Shown: piece after piece, positions 48,201 to 54,400 of the stretch
Numbering within the stretch: position 1 is the stretch's first letter
How the letters are laid out: each line of letters opens with the position of its first letter
NCBI RefSeq assembly: GCF_001613345.1
Contig: NZ_BDCE01000048.1
Span: forward strand, 1-64,000
Source: Nocardia uniformis NBRC 13702
GTDB taxonomy: Bacteria; Actinomycetota; Actinomycetes; Mycobacteriales; Mycobacteriaceae
Reading direction: 5' to 3'
Length of the DNA: 64,000 bases
Made by a program: the position numbers and the translations under genes
The notes under the pieces: model-generated
Told to the model about the DNA's origin: nothing
Database searches by the model: none
Seen by the model: the letters and a program-made list of their open reading frames with translations, nothing else

Positions 48201-51200
48201 GCGGGCAGAGCAGCGCTGTCGAGGTGTTGCGCGTCGGCGGGCGGCCACGATTCCGCCCGCAGCCGGGAGAGCACTTCCGGCTCGCGCCCGGCGGACGTGG
48301 CGAGCGAACCCGTCGCGTTGTGGATCCATTCGTCGGAAGTCGAGGTGCGGAAATAGAATTCGAACGGGCGATGGCCGGTCGAGTCGGGCGCCTGTACCAG
48401 TACCTGTAGTTCGATCTCATCGCTGTCGACAGGCACGATCGGTGCTTGCAAGGTGAGTTCTTCGACTGCCTCGCAGCCGATTCGGCCACCGGCGACGAGC
48501 AGGAACTCGATCAGCGTGGCGCTCGGCAGGACCACCACGCCGTAGGTCATGTGGTCGGCGATCCACGGATGCGTCGCCGCCGACAGCCGGCCGGTGAAGA
48601 GCCACTCGTCCGAACCGGCCAATCCGAGGACGCCGGTGAGGATCGGATGGTCCGAGATGTCCGCGGCCGCACCGTGGTCTGAGTTCAGCCAGTAGCGGCG
48701 CCGTTGAAAAGCATACTTGGGCAGGGTATTCGGAGCCGTACCGCGCCCGGCGAAGGTCGAGCGCCAGTCGACGCGCGCACCCGTAACCTGAATCTGCGCC
48801 AGGGCCGCGACGAATTGCCCGACCTCTTCGGACGACCGCCGCGCCAGGGCTACAGTCGACGGGGCAGCCGCGAGATCGGTGTTCTCACCCAGGCATTCGC
48901 GGGTCATCGCGGTCAGTACCGCATCGGGCCCGACTTCGACGAAGCGGCGTACCCCGTCGGCGCGCAGTGTGTCGATCGCGGGCGCGAAGCGGACGGTTGC
49001 GCGGACCTGCTGCACCCAGTACTCGGGATCGGTCACCGAAGCACCGGCCGACGCTCCGGTGACGGTCGAGACGATCGGCAGCTCGGGTGTGCGGTAGGTG
49101 AGTTTCTGTGCGACCGAGCGGAACTTGTCGAGCATCGGCGTCATCCGCGCCGAATGGAAGGCATGGCTCACCCGTAGCCGCTTGGTCTGGATGCCTGCGG
49201 CGGTGAGTTCGCGCTCCAGGCTCTCGATCGCCTCGGTATCGCCGGACACGACCGTCGAGGTGGGACCGTTCGCCGCGGCCACCGAGACTCGATCGGCCAC
49301 TGCCGCACTGAGTTCGGATGCGCGCGCCGCATCGATGGCCACGGCGAGCATCGCGCCGCCTTCGGGCAGTGCGCCCATCAAGCGGCCGCGGGCCGCCACG
49401 AGCGCGCAGGCGTGCGGCAGCGACAGCACTCCGGCGACATGTGCCGCCGCCAGCTCACCGACCGAGTGACCGACCAGCACATCCGGTGCGACACCGAAGG
49501 ATTCCAGCAGCCGGAACAGCGCCACCTCGAAGGCGAACAGCGCGGGCTGTGTCCATTCGGTTCGGTCCAGCACGCCATCGGAGTCGGTGAACATCACCTC
49601 CCGCAGCGACCGTCCCAGTATCCGATCCAACACCGCGCACACATCGTCCAGTGCGGTAGCGAAAGCCGGGTATGCGCGGTAGAGGCCGGCGCCCATCCCG
49701 ACGCGTTGCGCACCCTGGCCGGTGAACAAGAACGCGGTGGCACCGGAATCAGCCTTCGCCGCAACAGTATTCGGACCACCGGCGGCCAAATTTGCCAAAC
49801 CGGTCAGCATTTCGGTGCGGTCGCGCCCGGTGACCGCACCGCGCCACTCGAGCAAAGCCCGCGAGCTCGCCAGGGACTGCGCCACCTCGTGTACGTCCAC
49901 GTCGGGGCGCTCGGTCAGCCACTGGCGCAACCGATCCGCTTGTGCACGCAGCGCGACTTCGGATTTGGCCGATACCACGAGCGCGAGGCTGTGCTCACCC
50001 ACCCCGTCGGCTCCGCCTCCTGCCATCCCCCTGTCGGCCGAAACGCGCGGCAAGGTATCCGCCTCGGTGGCGGCCTCCGCCACGGCGGGAGCTTCCTCGA
50101 GAATGAGGTGCGCATTGGTGCCGCTGGCGCCGAAGGAGGACACGCCTGCCCGGCGCGCGCGTTCCCCGTGCGACCACGGGTGGTTGTCCTGAAGCAGCCG
50201 GACGGTACTGGCGGACCAATCCACGTGCGGCGTAGGTTCATCCACGTGCAGCGTTCTCGGCAGCACACCGTGGCGCATGGCCTGCACCATCTTGATCACG
50301 CCACCGACACCCGCGGCGGCCGAGGTGTGACCGATATTGGATTTCAGCGAGCCCAGACGTAGCGGCTCCCCTTGGCGTCCCGTGCCGTATACACCGATGA
50401 GAGCGCGCGCCTCGATCGGATCGCCGAGCATCGTGCCGGTTCCGTGTGCCTCGACCGCGTCGATGTCGGCGGGATCCAGTCCGGCGTTTGCCAGTGCCTG
50501 GGCGATGACCCGCTCCTGTGACGGGCCGCTCGGCGCGGTGAGTCCGTTGCTCGCACCGTCCTGATTGACCGCACTTCCTCGAATGACCGCCAGCACGTTG
50601 TGGCCCGCGCGCTGGGCATCCGAGAGTCGTTCCAGCACCAGCATTCCGAGGCCCTCGGAGAACCCGGTGCCGTCGGCGGCGGCCGCGAACGCTTTGCACC
50701 GAGCGTCGCTGGACAGTGCCCGCTGCCGAGCGAACGCGATCAGCAGAGACGGGTCCGACATCACGGTGACGCCACCGGCCAGAGCCACATTCGTATCGCC
50801 GGAACGCAGTGCCTGACAGGCCAGATGGATGGCCACCAGTGAGGACGAACACGCGGTATCGACCGCGATCGCCGGGCCGGTGAAGCCGAAAGTGTAGGCA
50901 ATGCGTCCGGCCAAAACGCTATTCGAAACACCCAGGTAGGCGTGGCCTTCGGTTTCCGCACCGATGGCGGGCGAACCGATGCGGGGGCCGTAGTGCTGAT
51001 GGATGACACCGGCGAATACACCGGTTTCGCTGCCGCGCAGCGACGTCGGGTCGATACCCGCGTCCTCGAGGGCTTCCCAGGAAGCCTCCAGCATGAGCCG
51101 CTGCTGCGGATCCATCGCCGCGGCCTCTCGGGGGCCGATGCCGAAGAATCCGGCATCGAAATCGCCGATATCGTCGAGGAATCCGCCGTCGCGCGTATAG

Positions 51201-51472
51201 ATGGTGCCCGCCGCGTCGGGGTTCGGGTCGAACAGCCGCGCGAGGTCCCAGCCGCGATCGGTCGGATAGCCGCCGATGGCGTCGACGCCCTGCGCGGTCA
51301 TCTGCCACAGCTGCTCGGGTGAGCGCACGCCGCCCGGGTACCGGCACGCCATACCGACGATGGCGATCGGTTCCTGCATGCGATCGGTGAGCGTACGCAG
51401 CCGCTGCTTGGTCTCGTACAGCTCCTTGGCCGTCTTCTTGAGGTACCGGCGTAGTTCGTCGTCGTCGGCCAT
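30215..51472 (-). CDS. PKS B: four-module type I polyketide synthase
   Basis: A 7085-residue protein with four modules, each KS-AT-DH-KR-ACP (B1 1-1800, B2 1817-3556, B3 3572-5294, B4 5313-7005). An N-terminal docking helix (1-33) and a C-terminal docking region ending IDDLINLAYNSED complete it. All four ATs carry HAFH, so malonyl-CoA is the predicted extender throughout. All DH and KR catalytic residues are present, predicting four successive double bonds. ATG 51472 lies 24 bases after the PKS A stop with AGGAG 9 bases upstream. Three G-rich repeat inserts (47289, 41712, 37031) and one family 2 repeat (31524) lie in frame within it. It passes its chain to PKS C. Confidence 0.95.
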   Translation of the reverse strand: MADDDELRRYLKKTAKELYETKQRLRTLTDRMQEPIAIVGMACRYPGGVRSPEQLWQMTAQGVDAIGGYPTDRGWDLARLFDPNPDAAGTIYTRDGGFLDDIGDFDAGFFGIGPREAAAMDPQQRLMLEASWEALEDAGIDPTSLRGSETGVFAGVIHQHYGPRIGSPAIGAETEGHAYLGVSNSVLAGRIAYTFGFTGPAIAVDTACSSSLVAIHLACQALRSGDTNVALAGGVTVMSDPSLLIAFARQRALSSDARCKAFAAAADGTGFSEGLGMLVLERLSDAQRAGHNVLAVIRGSAVNQDGASNGLTAPSGPSQERVIAQALANAGLDPADIDAVEAHGTGTMLGDPIEARALIGVYGTGRQGEPLRLGSLKSNIGHTSAAAGVGGVIKMVQAMRHGVLPRTLHVDEPTPHVDWSASTVRLLQDNHPWSHGERARRAGVSSFGASGTNAHLILEEAPAVAEAATEADTLPRVSADRGMAGGGADGVGEHSLALVVSAKSEVALRAQADRLRQWLTERPDVDVHEVAQSLASSRALLEWRGAVTGRDRTEMLTGLANLAAGGPNTVAAKADSGATAFLFTGQGAQRVGMGAGLYRAYPAFATALDDVCAVLDRILGRSLREVMFTDSDGVLDRTEWTQPALFAFEVALFRLLESFGVAPDVLVGHSVGELAAAHVAGVLSLPHACALVAARGRLMGALPEGGAMLAVAIDAARASELSAAVADRVSVAAANGPTSTVVSGDTEAIESLERELTAAGIQTKRLRVSHAFHSARMTPMLDKFRSVAQKLTYRTPELPIVSTVTGASAGASVTDPEYWVQQVRATVRFAPAIDTLRADGVRRFVEVGPDAVLTAMTRECLGENTDLAAAPSTVALARRSSEEVGQFVAALAQIQVTGARVDWRSTFAGRGTAPNTLPKYAFQRRRYWLNSDHGAAADISDHPILTGVLGLAGSDEWLFTGRLSAATHPWIADHMTYGVVVLPSATLIEFLLVAGGRIGCEAVEELTLQAPIVPVDSDEIELQVLVQAPDSTGHRPFEFYFRTSTSDEWIHNATGSLATSAGREPEVLSRLRAESWPPADAQHLDSAALPAQIARDAGLEYGPAFLGVQQVWEREDAVFSEIALNSDLSTAATHSGRHTLHPALLDMVMHAAFSRLIWRDGNPDPNTGRLLFRWGGARFHRSSTAGGRPAEVSALRVIAVAQGPEAVAVAAVDLDGNPVVSVDAVVMRPYDVKEFRSALSADDAALYEVRWEVDPNPSEAVAESVPTLALLTPETTALGFDTRYSSIADLVAADELPHAVVVRAASHEVRERVHSTLALLRSWLAQDRLADTRLVVVTSGGAGIPGEPLDPAAAAVWGLLRSAQSEHPDRFVLIDEDPAAPVLFPPPSPSGPPPVHSDRIAAALATRAPQVAVRDGRVLVPRLRLAAETHSAETDPVATSATFDGATVLITGGTGGLGSLFARHLVAEYGVRELVLTSRSGPDAAGATELVAELARLGARARVVACDVADRGAVRKLLDDIDTPIAVLHTAGVLDDGTVAALTDAQVERVLAPKVDGAWHLDELTRGRDVRAFVVFSSIATVLGTSGQANYAAANGALDALAQRRRDAGLAATSLAWGPWNQSSGMTGGLDRGALARWERLGLSPLADAEGVRLFDEALAHSSARLAPIRFDAGALRTSDETEVPEVLRGYLPRRARAAAPAAVAATGTLGARLAETPAARRGEVVLEAVLVEAAAVLGHESVADIRPDQRFDEIGFDSLGGVEFRNRLGRATGVKLPSTLVFDHPTPQAVAAMILTRIEPTVSAPAPKPVRRVRADEPIAIVGMSCRFPGGITSPEELWDLVANRIDATGDFPTDREWELDRLFDTDSDKPGTVYTRRGGFLYDAAEFDPGFFGIGPSEAAAMDPQQRLLLETSWEALEHAGIDPLSLRGSDTGVFAGAGFSGYVDRVNGELEGYRLTGTTSSVVSGRVAYTFGLEGPAVTVDTACSSSLVSLHLACQALRQGDTSLAMASGATVFASPYLYVDFARQRGLSPDGRCKPFSAGADGVGFAEGVGVLVLERLSDARRLGHQVLALVSGTAVNQDGASNGLTAPNGPAQERVIAQALANAGITAADVDAVEAHGTGTPLGDPIEAHALIAAYGQDRGEREPLRIGSIKSNIGHTVAAAGVGGVIKMVQALRNETLPPTLHAETASPHVDWSSGAVRLLTQPEPWPAGGAVRRAGVSSFGVSGTNAHAIIEEAPRTPAAPDGRSPQVAPVSAAPLMLSAKTETGLRTQAEALSLWLAEHPGPSLDDIAYSLVSSRSHFEWRAAIVADDMDQAHAALSALAEGGTAYGVALSRSRTRPTAFLCTGQGAQQVGMGRELYEAFPVFTTALDEVCAQLDPLVDAPLRELMFTGRGAGSNDTEALDRTEITQPALFAYEVALFRLLESFGVTPEFLIGHSIGELAAAHLAGLWTLPDACRLVAARGRLMGWLPAGGAMLAVAAAEHEVSALLADTGQLSFAAVNSPFSVVVSGDEDAIAMLAVGCAERGWKTSRLRVSHAFHSHLMDPMLAEFAEAARSVTYHEPRIRLISSVSGGLAGDEVREPDYWVRQVREAVRFADGVATLAASGVRRFVELGPDAVLTAMVRQGLDAEVEQDSSALAVARRGRPEVAQLMTCLTQAHVAGVEVDWAGYFDRRPVSRVPLPTYAFERRRYWLEFARADAGVEYAGLHAVDHPLLGATVSAPESGEVLVTGRLSIATQPWLADHVIAGAAIFPGTGFAELAVSAGRAVDCTVLEELTLQAPLVLPANGGTRIQVVIGGTGHASRSVSIYSCEENLEDERWTLHARGRLTATDDAVRTDIGEWPPTGATEFDVAAGYTSLFKRGYEYGPAFQGVRALWRRGEDVIAEIGYDDAPSDGYAIHPALLDAALHAGHLVGALESDAGAPESAFTVEGGHIALPFAWDSVSMSATAGSVLRVRLTPRGSAVAVSVDDEHGRSVLTGSVTPRSIPIAQFAAATAEHSSAPVLDLIWSPAPSPQADTATSVPDKLVEVMRWEALDGAIPAVVVAEAGTGWQETDSDVVAATHTEVARILDIVRRWRSADQSGTSTLLIATRGAVSLPGENPHDLAGAAVWGLVRSAQAEDPGRIVLVDTDIDIDTPLATAITAVGEPQVVVRDGVLHTARLTRSAPVASGPADPHPFGTGTVLITGGTGGLGAIVARHVVAEYDVPSVLLVSRRGPHAEGVAALTAELEQLGARGAGPKGRGAGKTQVGVVACDVTDAQALTAAVGECPAQWPLTAVIHAAGVLDDATIDSLTQEQIDTVLAPKVDAAWHLHEATAASNLAAFVVFSSISGTVGGPGQGNYAAANTFLDALVAHRRAQGLPGQSLAWGPWASAGGMAGQLTAADSARLGRSGLSPLPEQQALSGWRAAIAADATFAVIAALDTAALRAGLETGLLPPVLRDLVPASRRVARRAASAPAQRLSVLDYANRRQAVFDAVRAEVAAVLGTGGAATIEPDRAFQDLGFDSLSAVELRNRLKAATGVALSAAVVFDYPTPQALAAYIADELSGVGESFTVTATKSVDDDPIVIVGMGCRYPGGVESPEDLWRLVSDGVDASSDFPTNRGWDIERIYDPTGEQPNRSYTRSGGFLHTAGEFDPAFFGISPNEAATMDPQQFLLLETSWEAFERAGIDPATLRGSSTGVWVGMMYHDYPNNSATGSVASGRVSYTFGLEGPSITVDTACSSSLVAMHQAAQSLRSGECDLALAGGVTVMASPETFVEFSRQRGLSPDGRSRSFADSADGVAWSEGAGVLVLERLSDAQRNGHHIVAVVSGSAVNQDGASNGLTAPNGPSQRRVIRQALANAGVAPDEVDVVEGHGTGTTLGDPIEAEAILATYGRDRVPERPLWLGSLKSNIGHAQAAAGVGGVIKMVMAMRHGTLPRTLHVDQPSTKVDWSAGEVRLLTEPIVWPEVDRPRRAGVSSFGISGTNAHIILEQPPRERTTSASPTTGRGTGADVLPWVVSAHSATALTAQAARLSSEVAGYEYEPVDVGHSLATRSVFDHRAVVLADTADDLLAGVRALAAGTAAPGVISGRVVPGSTGFVFSGQGSQWAGMAAALRASPVFAEVFDAVVAELDRLLGESGSLIDALSSSAAIDRTVFTQAGLFAFEVALYRMLESWGVRPDFVAGHSIGEVAAAHIAGVMSLSDACVLVAARGRLMQALPAEGAMIAIGAAESDVLPLLGDGVSIAAVNSPSSVVISGVGTAVEAVAEACAEKGWRTHRLRVSHAFHSVLMEPMLAEFAAAIAGVSFDVPSIPLVSTVSGARVTDEMSNPGYWVRQVREPVRFADAVTTMAVSGVSRFVELGPDAVLTPMVARTVDVLPGVDAAQLVAVAVARRDDATTATAITAVAKVFVSGAAVNWAEFYSTASAERIDLPTYAFQHDRYWLDAKKHLATTWLADEFPGADAAGLEPADHPLLGAVVPQPDSGGVSFTGRWSIDSIEWLADHSVLGTVLLPGTGFVELASHVGSLVGCGVVDELVLHAPLTLLAQGSVAVQVVVGAADDNGRRRLTIHSRQPGQAEWTRHAEGALVAEDGGSDFDFATWPPAGAESIAVAGAYDELLDIGYGYGPYFQGLQAMWQRGDELFAEVALPNPEAAQGYGLHPALFDAAMHAFIVHSIRGGREGAPALPFSWNRVVLHASGAAAVRVRIVGADERFSIQIADTAGHPVLSVGSLVSRPVSVEQLGAGRMPDALFGIGWTPTTQTPATIDPAQVVLLGGDGHADLAALIADLDSSGDAVAPEIVVFACPRDDSAIPTPLPFGPTPRAVPQAARAVTVGVLATLQAWLAEPRLSDTRLVIVTERAVSVHDSDRIDLAQAPVWGLVRAAQAENPDRFQLLDIDAYGDSAALVQAVGALGSEPEAALRGAAVLVPRLSPRAAGAPITLTKPGTVLVTGGTGGLGAVIARHLIVEYGVPHVVLTSRRGLDAPGAVELRDELVQLGAEVTVTACDVSDRDALAALLADLPEAHPLTGVVHAAGTADNSVLASMTAQRIDTVFRPKVDAAWHLHELTRDLPLSLFVMVASAGGLVLAAGQANYAAANVFLDGLAEYRRSLGLPSTAVDYGMWERSSGLGTALTDGDFDRLRRQGFPPLSEADGLALFDGAIASDESQVIALRVDRAVLRKRGEQIPALVRGLVPAPARRANRPGPDSTLALNVAGLSDTDRDNAVLDLVRSVAAEVLGHTSPDAIEPGQAFQQLGFDSLSAVEFRNKLNTATGLHLPATTIFDFPNPRAVAEFIVSQLPGGGTVEEQAVRRVVRTHSRTDDEPIAVVAMACRYPGGAASPEDLWDLVVAGRDTTGDMPTDRGWDLDGIYDPEPGKPGKTYTRRGGFLYAAADFDADFFGISPNEATTMDPQQRLLLEVSWEALERAGLDPATLRGSSTGVFTGLMYHDYAQATGSGSGAAGSLVSGRVSYVFGLEGPSVSVDTACSSSLVALHLAGQSLRSGECDLALAGGVAVMATPDMFLEFGRQRGLSPDGRCRSFSDDADGVGWSEGAGVLVLERLSDARRNGHEVLAVLAGSAVNQDGASNGLTAPNGPSQQRVIRQALANAGIAPEAVDAVEAHGTGTTLGDPIEAQALLATYGRDRDEDRPLWLGSLKSNIGHAQAAAGVGGVIKMIMSMRHGVLPRTLHADRPSTKVDWSEGQVRLLTEQVAWPDVDRPRRAAVSSFGISGTNAHVVLEQAPASAAVPVAATTPPGGIVPWVLSARTAEALEAQAERLTATVARTLGDDHDPIDTGFSLAATRTVWEHRAVVVAGDGDDLLTGVRAVARAHSAPNMVTGRAVSGTTGFVFSGQGAQRADMALGLREYPVFAEHFDAIVAELSPRLAQPLSLEQALTDPEAIDSTVFAQAGLFAFEVSLFRLLESWGVCPDVVAGHSIGEVAAAHVAGVLSITDACALVAARGRLMQALPSGGAMVAVGASEADVLPLLSGETAIAAVNGPSAVVLSGADTDIAAVVDRCAANGWRTHPLRVSHAFHSMLMDPMLADFGAVVEGLTFTQPRLTVVSTVTGTRVTDEMTDPGYWIRQVREAVRFADAVATMAALGVTRFAEVGPGAVLFPMLEQILDDREATALALVRRDHADAATLVAGVARLFVSGADVDWTQHYAGTGAHRIDLPTYAFQRKRYWTEGTISGNGSAAVMGLASSGHPLVSAVISQPDDGAVIIAGRLSVQTQSWLADHRVMGTVLFPGTGLVELAVHAGELVGLPTVEELVLRTPLVLPEAGGVAVRVLTGAEDETGRRGVRLFSGPADDVDTSTSWTLHAEGVLAPRQSPAADLTAWPPAGARALDIDGLYDELLDAGYAYGPQFQGLRAAWQRGEEVFAEVALPHTQDAAGFGLHPALLDAALHALHSAGFLTTDDGVALPFEWSGVTVHAAGADALRVRLTRVGEHTVTVDLADSTGAPIATVRTLASRPIDPTQLTAGASVVGNAVFDVEWTPITVSGNAIGAMPWPEVGTEVPAVVRYDSLAGNDPDSVRTATHAALEVLQSWITERRFDESLLVVRTEGAVSVTGEDTTNLAGAAVSGLVRSAQAENPGRIVLVDADSRIDELLGGIAAAAKPQLAVRDGRLYQARLARVATTAATERLIESSPRGTSVSALSTEFGPDETVLITGASGFLGGLFARHLVTRGARHLLLVSRRGAAAPGATELREDLRQLGASVEFAACDVADRDALARVLADIPADRALRGVFHTAGVLDDGAIGSLTPDRMDAVLRPKVDAALHLHALTADLDLKAFVLFSSVAGAFGGPGQGNYAAANSCLDALAVHRRATGRRGQSLAWGSWESSGGMTAELGAVDRQRMSRAGMLPLSHDQGLALFDAAASTDIAAPVLAHLDPRRIGADSAATLIEGLLPTRRAPQVDSGAELRKRLADTPEAERSAVLIEVVRAQAATVLGHADATAIAIDRAFSELGFDSITAIEFRNGLTTATGLRLPATLIFDYPSPQSLAGYLTGELVETDKPDRSADLSDDALRDALQAIPLARLRESGLLNSLMTLMDNHTGSPATGSDQHGDVEESIDVLEIDDLINLAYNSED
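30218..35536 (-). other. PKS module B4: KS-AT-DH-KR-ACP plus C-terminal docking region
   Basis: Residues about 5313-7085. KS Cys5477; AT Ser5926, HAFH at 6023 (malonyl); DH His6229 (HRVMGTVLFP) and Asp6393; KR TGASGFLG, LDD at 6747-6749 and Tyr6804; ACP Ser6965. The docking tail 7010-7085 ends in an acidic block. A family 2 repeat sits just before the KR (residues about 6631-6650). Confidence 0.9.
31524..31575. repeat. in-frame palindromic repeat, family 2, copy in PKS B module B4
   Basis: A 52-bp element bounded by the perfect inverted arms CTGAGCGC (31524-31531) and GCGCTCAG (31568-31575), with a CCTCGAGG palindrome in the middle. It encodes IESSPRGTSVSAL in the linker before the KR. Sister module C2 is about 13 residues shorter at the same place. 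Confidence 0.65.
35591..40759 (-). other. PKS module B3: KS-AT-DH-KR-ACP
   Basis: Residues about 3572-5294. KS Cys3730; AT Ser4178, HAFH at 4275 (malonyl); DH His4495 (HSVLGTVLLP) and Asp4656; KR TGGTGGLG, Ser5072 in VASAGG, Tyr5085, with ADN at 5028-5030 where LDD is usual; ACP Ser5250. A G-rich repeat is inserted at residues about 4802-4816. Close paralogue of C1. Confidence 0.9.
37031..37070. repeat. in-frame G-rich repeat, family 1, copy in module B3
   Basis: The plus strand reads ACGGGGGGTGGG, then CCCGAAGGGC, then AGAGGGGTGGGAATAGCA. On the coding strand it gives AIPTPLPFGPTPRAV. Sister module C1 lacks about 13 residues here. GCCCGAAGGGC can form a small hairpin, and the G-runs fit a quadruplex pattern. 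Confidence 0.7.
40805..46024 (-). other. PKS module B2: KS-AT-DH-KR-ACP
   Basis: Residues about 1817-3556. KS Cys1987; AT Ser2443, HAFH at 2542 (malonyl); DH His2750 (HVIAGAAIFP) and Asp2911; KR TGGTGGLG near 3193, LDD at 3292-3294 and Tyr3349; ACP Ser3514. The KR catalytic domain has a 13-residue basic insertion (GAGPKGRGAGKTQ, about 3243-3255) encoded by a G-rich repeat just before its ACD strand. Confidence 0.9.
41712..41752. repeat. in-frame G-rich repeat, family 1, inverted copy in module B2
   Basis: The same element as at 37031 and 47289 but in the opposite orientation (C-rich on plus, G-rich in the mRNA). The minus strand reads AAGGGGGGCGGG, then CCCGAAGGGC, then AGGGGGGCGGGAAAGAC. 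It encodes GAGPKGRGAGKTQ inside the KR. Confidence 0.7.
46073..51472 (-). other. PKS module B1: KS-AT-DH-KR-ACP with docking helix
   Basis: Residues 1-1800. Docking helix 1-33; KS Cys208; AT Ser670 (GHSVGE), HAFH at 770 (malonyl); DH His974 (HMTYGVVVLP) and Asp1146 (LLDMVMH); KR TGGTGGLG at 1451, LDD at 1534-1536 and Tyr1591; ACP Ser1759. The DH belongs with that of A1 to a distinct subtype. Inserts lie in the KS-AT linker (about 474-495) and before the KR (about 1382-1398). Confidence 0.9.
47289..47329. repeat. in-frame G-rich repeat, family 1, copy in module B1
   Basis: The plus strand reads ACGGGGGGCGGG, then CCCGAAGGGC, then TGGGGGGTGGGAAAAGCAC. On the coding strand it gives VLFPPPSPSGPPPV. 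Module A1, otherwise alike here (DEDPAAP...AAAL), lacks it. Confidence 0.7.
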
Positions 51473-51496
51473 CAGTGAAACTCCTGGTCTCTCAGC

Positions 51497-54400
51497 TCAG
51501 CTGAGGCTGTCGATGAATTCGAAAAGCTCGTCGTCGTCGGCTGAATCGAGATCGCCGGCGTCGTCGATCGAATCGGCCGCTACGTCCTCGAGCTTGCGTA
51601 GTAGCGCGGACAACTTCTTGGCCAGGTCGGAACGTTCCGACGAGGTCAGTTCCGCATCGGCGAAACTTCTGGTGAGCGAGTCGACTTCGGCGGCGAGCGC
51701 TCGCGCGTCAGCGTCGGCGGGCACCAACTCCTGGCGGAGGAACTCGGCCAAGGCCGCCGGGGTCGGGTGATCGAACATCGCGGTGGCCGACAACTGCACT
51801 CCCGCAGCCGTCTTCAACCTGTTGCGGAATTCCATCACCCCGAGCGAGTCGAACCCGATCGCGCTGAACGGTTTGTCCGCGTCCAGCGTTTCGGCGCCGG
51901 TGTGCCCGAGCACGGCCGCGGCATGCACGCCGATCACGCCGAGCAGGACCCGCTTCTGCTCCTCGGCGGAACGACCGAGCAAGCGGGTGACCAACTGACC
52001 CGAACCAGCGGCGATCTCCGCCGTCGCCGGTTCGGCGACCGCCCCGCGCCGCGCCCCGGGCCTGGACAGTGCTCGCATGATCGGGCGCACACCGGCCGGA
52101 TCGCCCGCGCCGAGCGCGTCGCGATCGATGCGGACCGCCACGGAGGTCGGGTGGCCGGCGGCCGTCGCCGCGTCGAAAAGGTCCATGCCCTCGTCGGCAT
52201 TCAGCGGTAGCAGGCCTTCTCGTCGCAGCCGGGCCAGATCGGCTTCGGTCAGATGGCCGGTCATACCGCTGTTCTGCTGCCATGGCCCCCAGGCGATGGA
52301 TGTCGCGGGGAGTCCCTCGGCGCGCCGGTGCTGCGCCAGTGCGTCGAGGAAGGTGTTGGCGGCGGCGTAGTTGGCCTGGCCCGCCGTACCGAGCACCCCC
52401 GCGACCGAGGAGTAGAGCACGAAGGCCGAGAGATCCATGCCCGCGGTGGCTTCGTGCAGATTCCATGCGGCGTCGACCTTGGGACGCAGTACCGTTGCGA
52501 TCTGCTCGTCGGTCATCGTGGCGAGCAGGCCGTCGGCGAGCACGCCTGCCGCGTGCACGACCCCGGCCAGCGGATGCTGGGCGGGAATCGTGGCGAGCAG
52601 CCGGTCCAGTGCCGCCCGATCCGCCGCGTCGCACGCGACGACGTCCACGTGCGCGCCGAGTGCGGTGAGTTCGGCGACCGTCTCGGCCACGCCGGGCGTA
52701 TCCGCGCCGCGTCGACTCGCGAGTACGAGCCTGCGCACACCGTGGGCGGTGATCAGGTGGCGTGCGGCCACCACACCCAAACCGCCTGTGCCGCCGGTGA
52801 TCAGGACGGTTCCGTCGGTGCCGAGCGGTGCCGGGACGGTCAGCACGTTCTTACCGACGCCCCGGGCCTGGCTGAGGTGGCGGAAGGCTTCCGGGGCGCG
52901 CCGCAGATCCCAGGTGGTGATCGGATACGGCGTCAGATCGCGGCCGTCGAACAGTGCCACGAGGGCTTGCAGAATCTCCCGTAGCCGCTCCGGTCCCGCT
53001 TCCATCAGCATGAAACTGGCGTAGCGCACGCCGGGGTGCAGTGCGCTGACCTCATCCGGGTCGCGACGGTCGAGCATCCCCATCTCGACGAATCGGCCGC
53101 CACGGGGGAGTAGGCGCAAGGAAGCGTCGACGAATTCGCCCGCCAGCGAATCGAGCACGATGTCCACGCCGGCGCCGCCGGTGCGGTCGGAGAATTTCTG
53201 TTCGAAGTCCAGGGTGCGTGAATCGGCGATGTCCGAGTCGTCGAAACCCATGTCGCGCAGTACGTTCCATTTGGGCTTGCTCGCTGTCGCCAGTACTCGC
53301 AACCCCAGGTGCCGAGCGAGTTGTACCGCGGCCATACCGACGCCGCCGGTCGCCGCGTGCAGCAGCAATGTCTCACCGGAGCGGGCCTCGGCCAGGTCGA
53401 CCAGACCGTAGTAGGCGGTCGCGTACACGATCGGAACGGCCGCGGCTCGGGCGAACGACCAGCCCTGCGGCATCGGTGCGAGCAGGCGATGGTCCACCAC
53501 GACAACCGAACCCATACCGGGAGTGAAGCCGAAAACGCGTTCACCGACGGCGAATTCGGTGACGTCGTCCGCCACTTCGAGTACGACGCCCGCACCCTCG
53601 CCGCCGATTCGGCCGAGCGGATCAGGGTAGCTGCCCAATGCCATGAGCACATCCCGGAAGTTCAGGCCCACCGCTCGCATACTCACCCGGACCTGGCCCG
53701 GCATGAGGGTGGCTGCGGCGCCCGGGTTCTCGTCGAGCCCGAAGTTCTCCGTGCCCAGGGTCCCGTTGTCGCGGAGGTTCAGAGCCCACGCGGCACCGTC
53801 GGGGGCGGTCAGAGCGCCCGAGTCGCGCGTGACTCGCGGGACGTACATCGCCGAACCACGCACGGCCAGTTGGGATTCGTCGACGATCGTCGCCGCCGAT
53901 TCCACGGCTGCTCGATAGTCACGCTCTCCGCCGACGTCCATGAGCCTGATCCGGTCCGGGTGCTCGCTCTGTGCTGTCCGCAGCAGGCCCCACACCGCGG
54001 CGCTCGCCGGATCGATACGCTCGCCGGGCTCGGCCGCGACCGCCCGGCTGGTGACGATCACCAGGGGATCATCACCAGCCAGCAGTCGTCGCACCCGCGC
54101 GGCGACGCCGATGACCGTCTGGCGCACCGAGTCGGGGAGGCTCAGCGGCTGGTCGGAATTACCGCCGGGATGACGGGAGGAACCTTCGACCCAGCGCTCA
54201 GGGTCGGTCGCCGGTTCGATGCGGACGACCATATGCCTGCGCCCGCCGAGGGTGGCGATCTCGTAGACCCCGGTGTTGTCGGGTGCGGCGTCTTGTGGCG
54301 TGCCAGCATCCCAGACGACATTCACCGTGTCACCGTCCGGTTGTGGCCGCACCACCCAATCGACGCGGTAACCGAGGCTGTCGCGCTGGAGTTCGACGCC

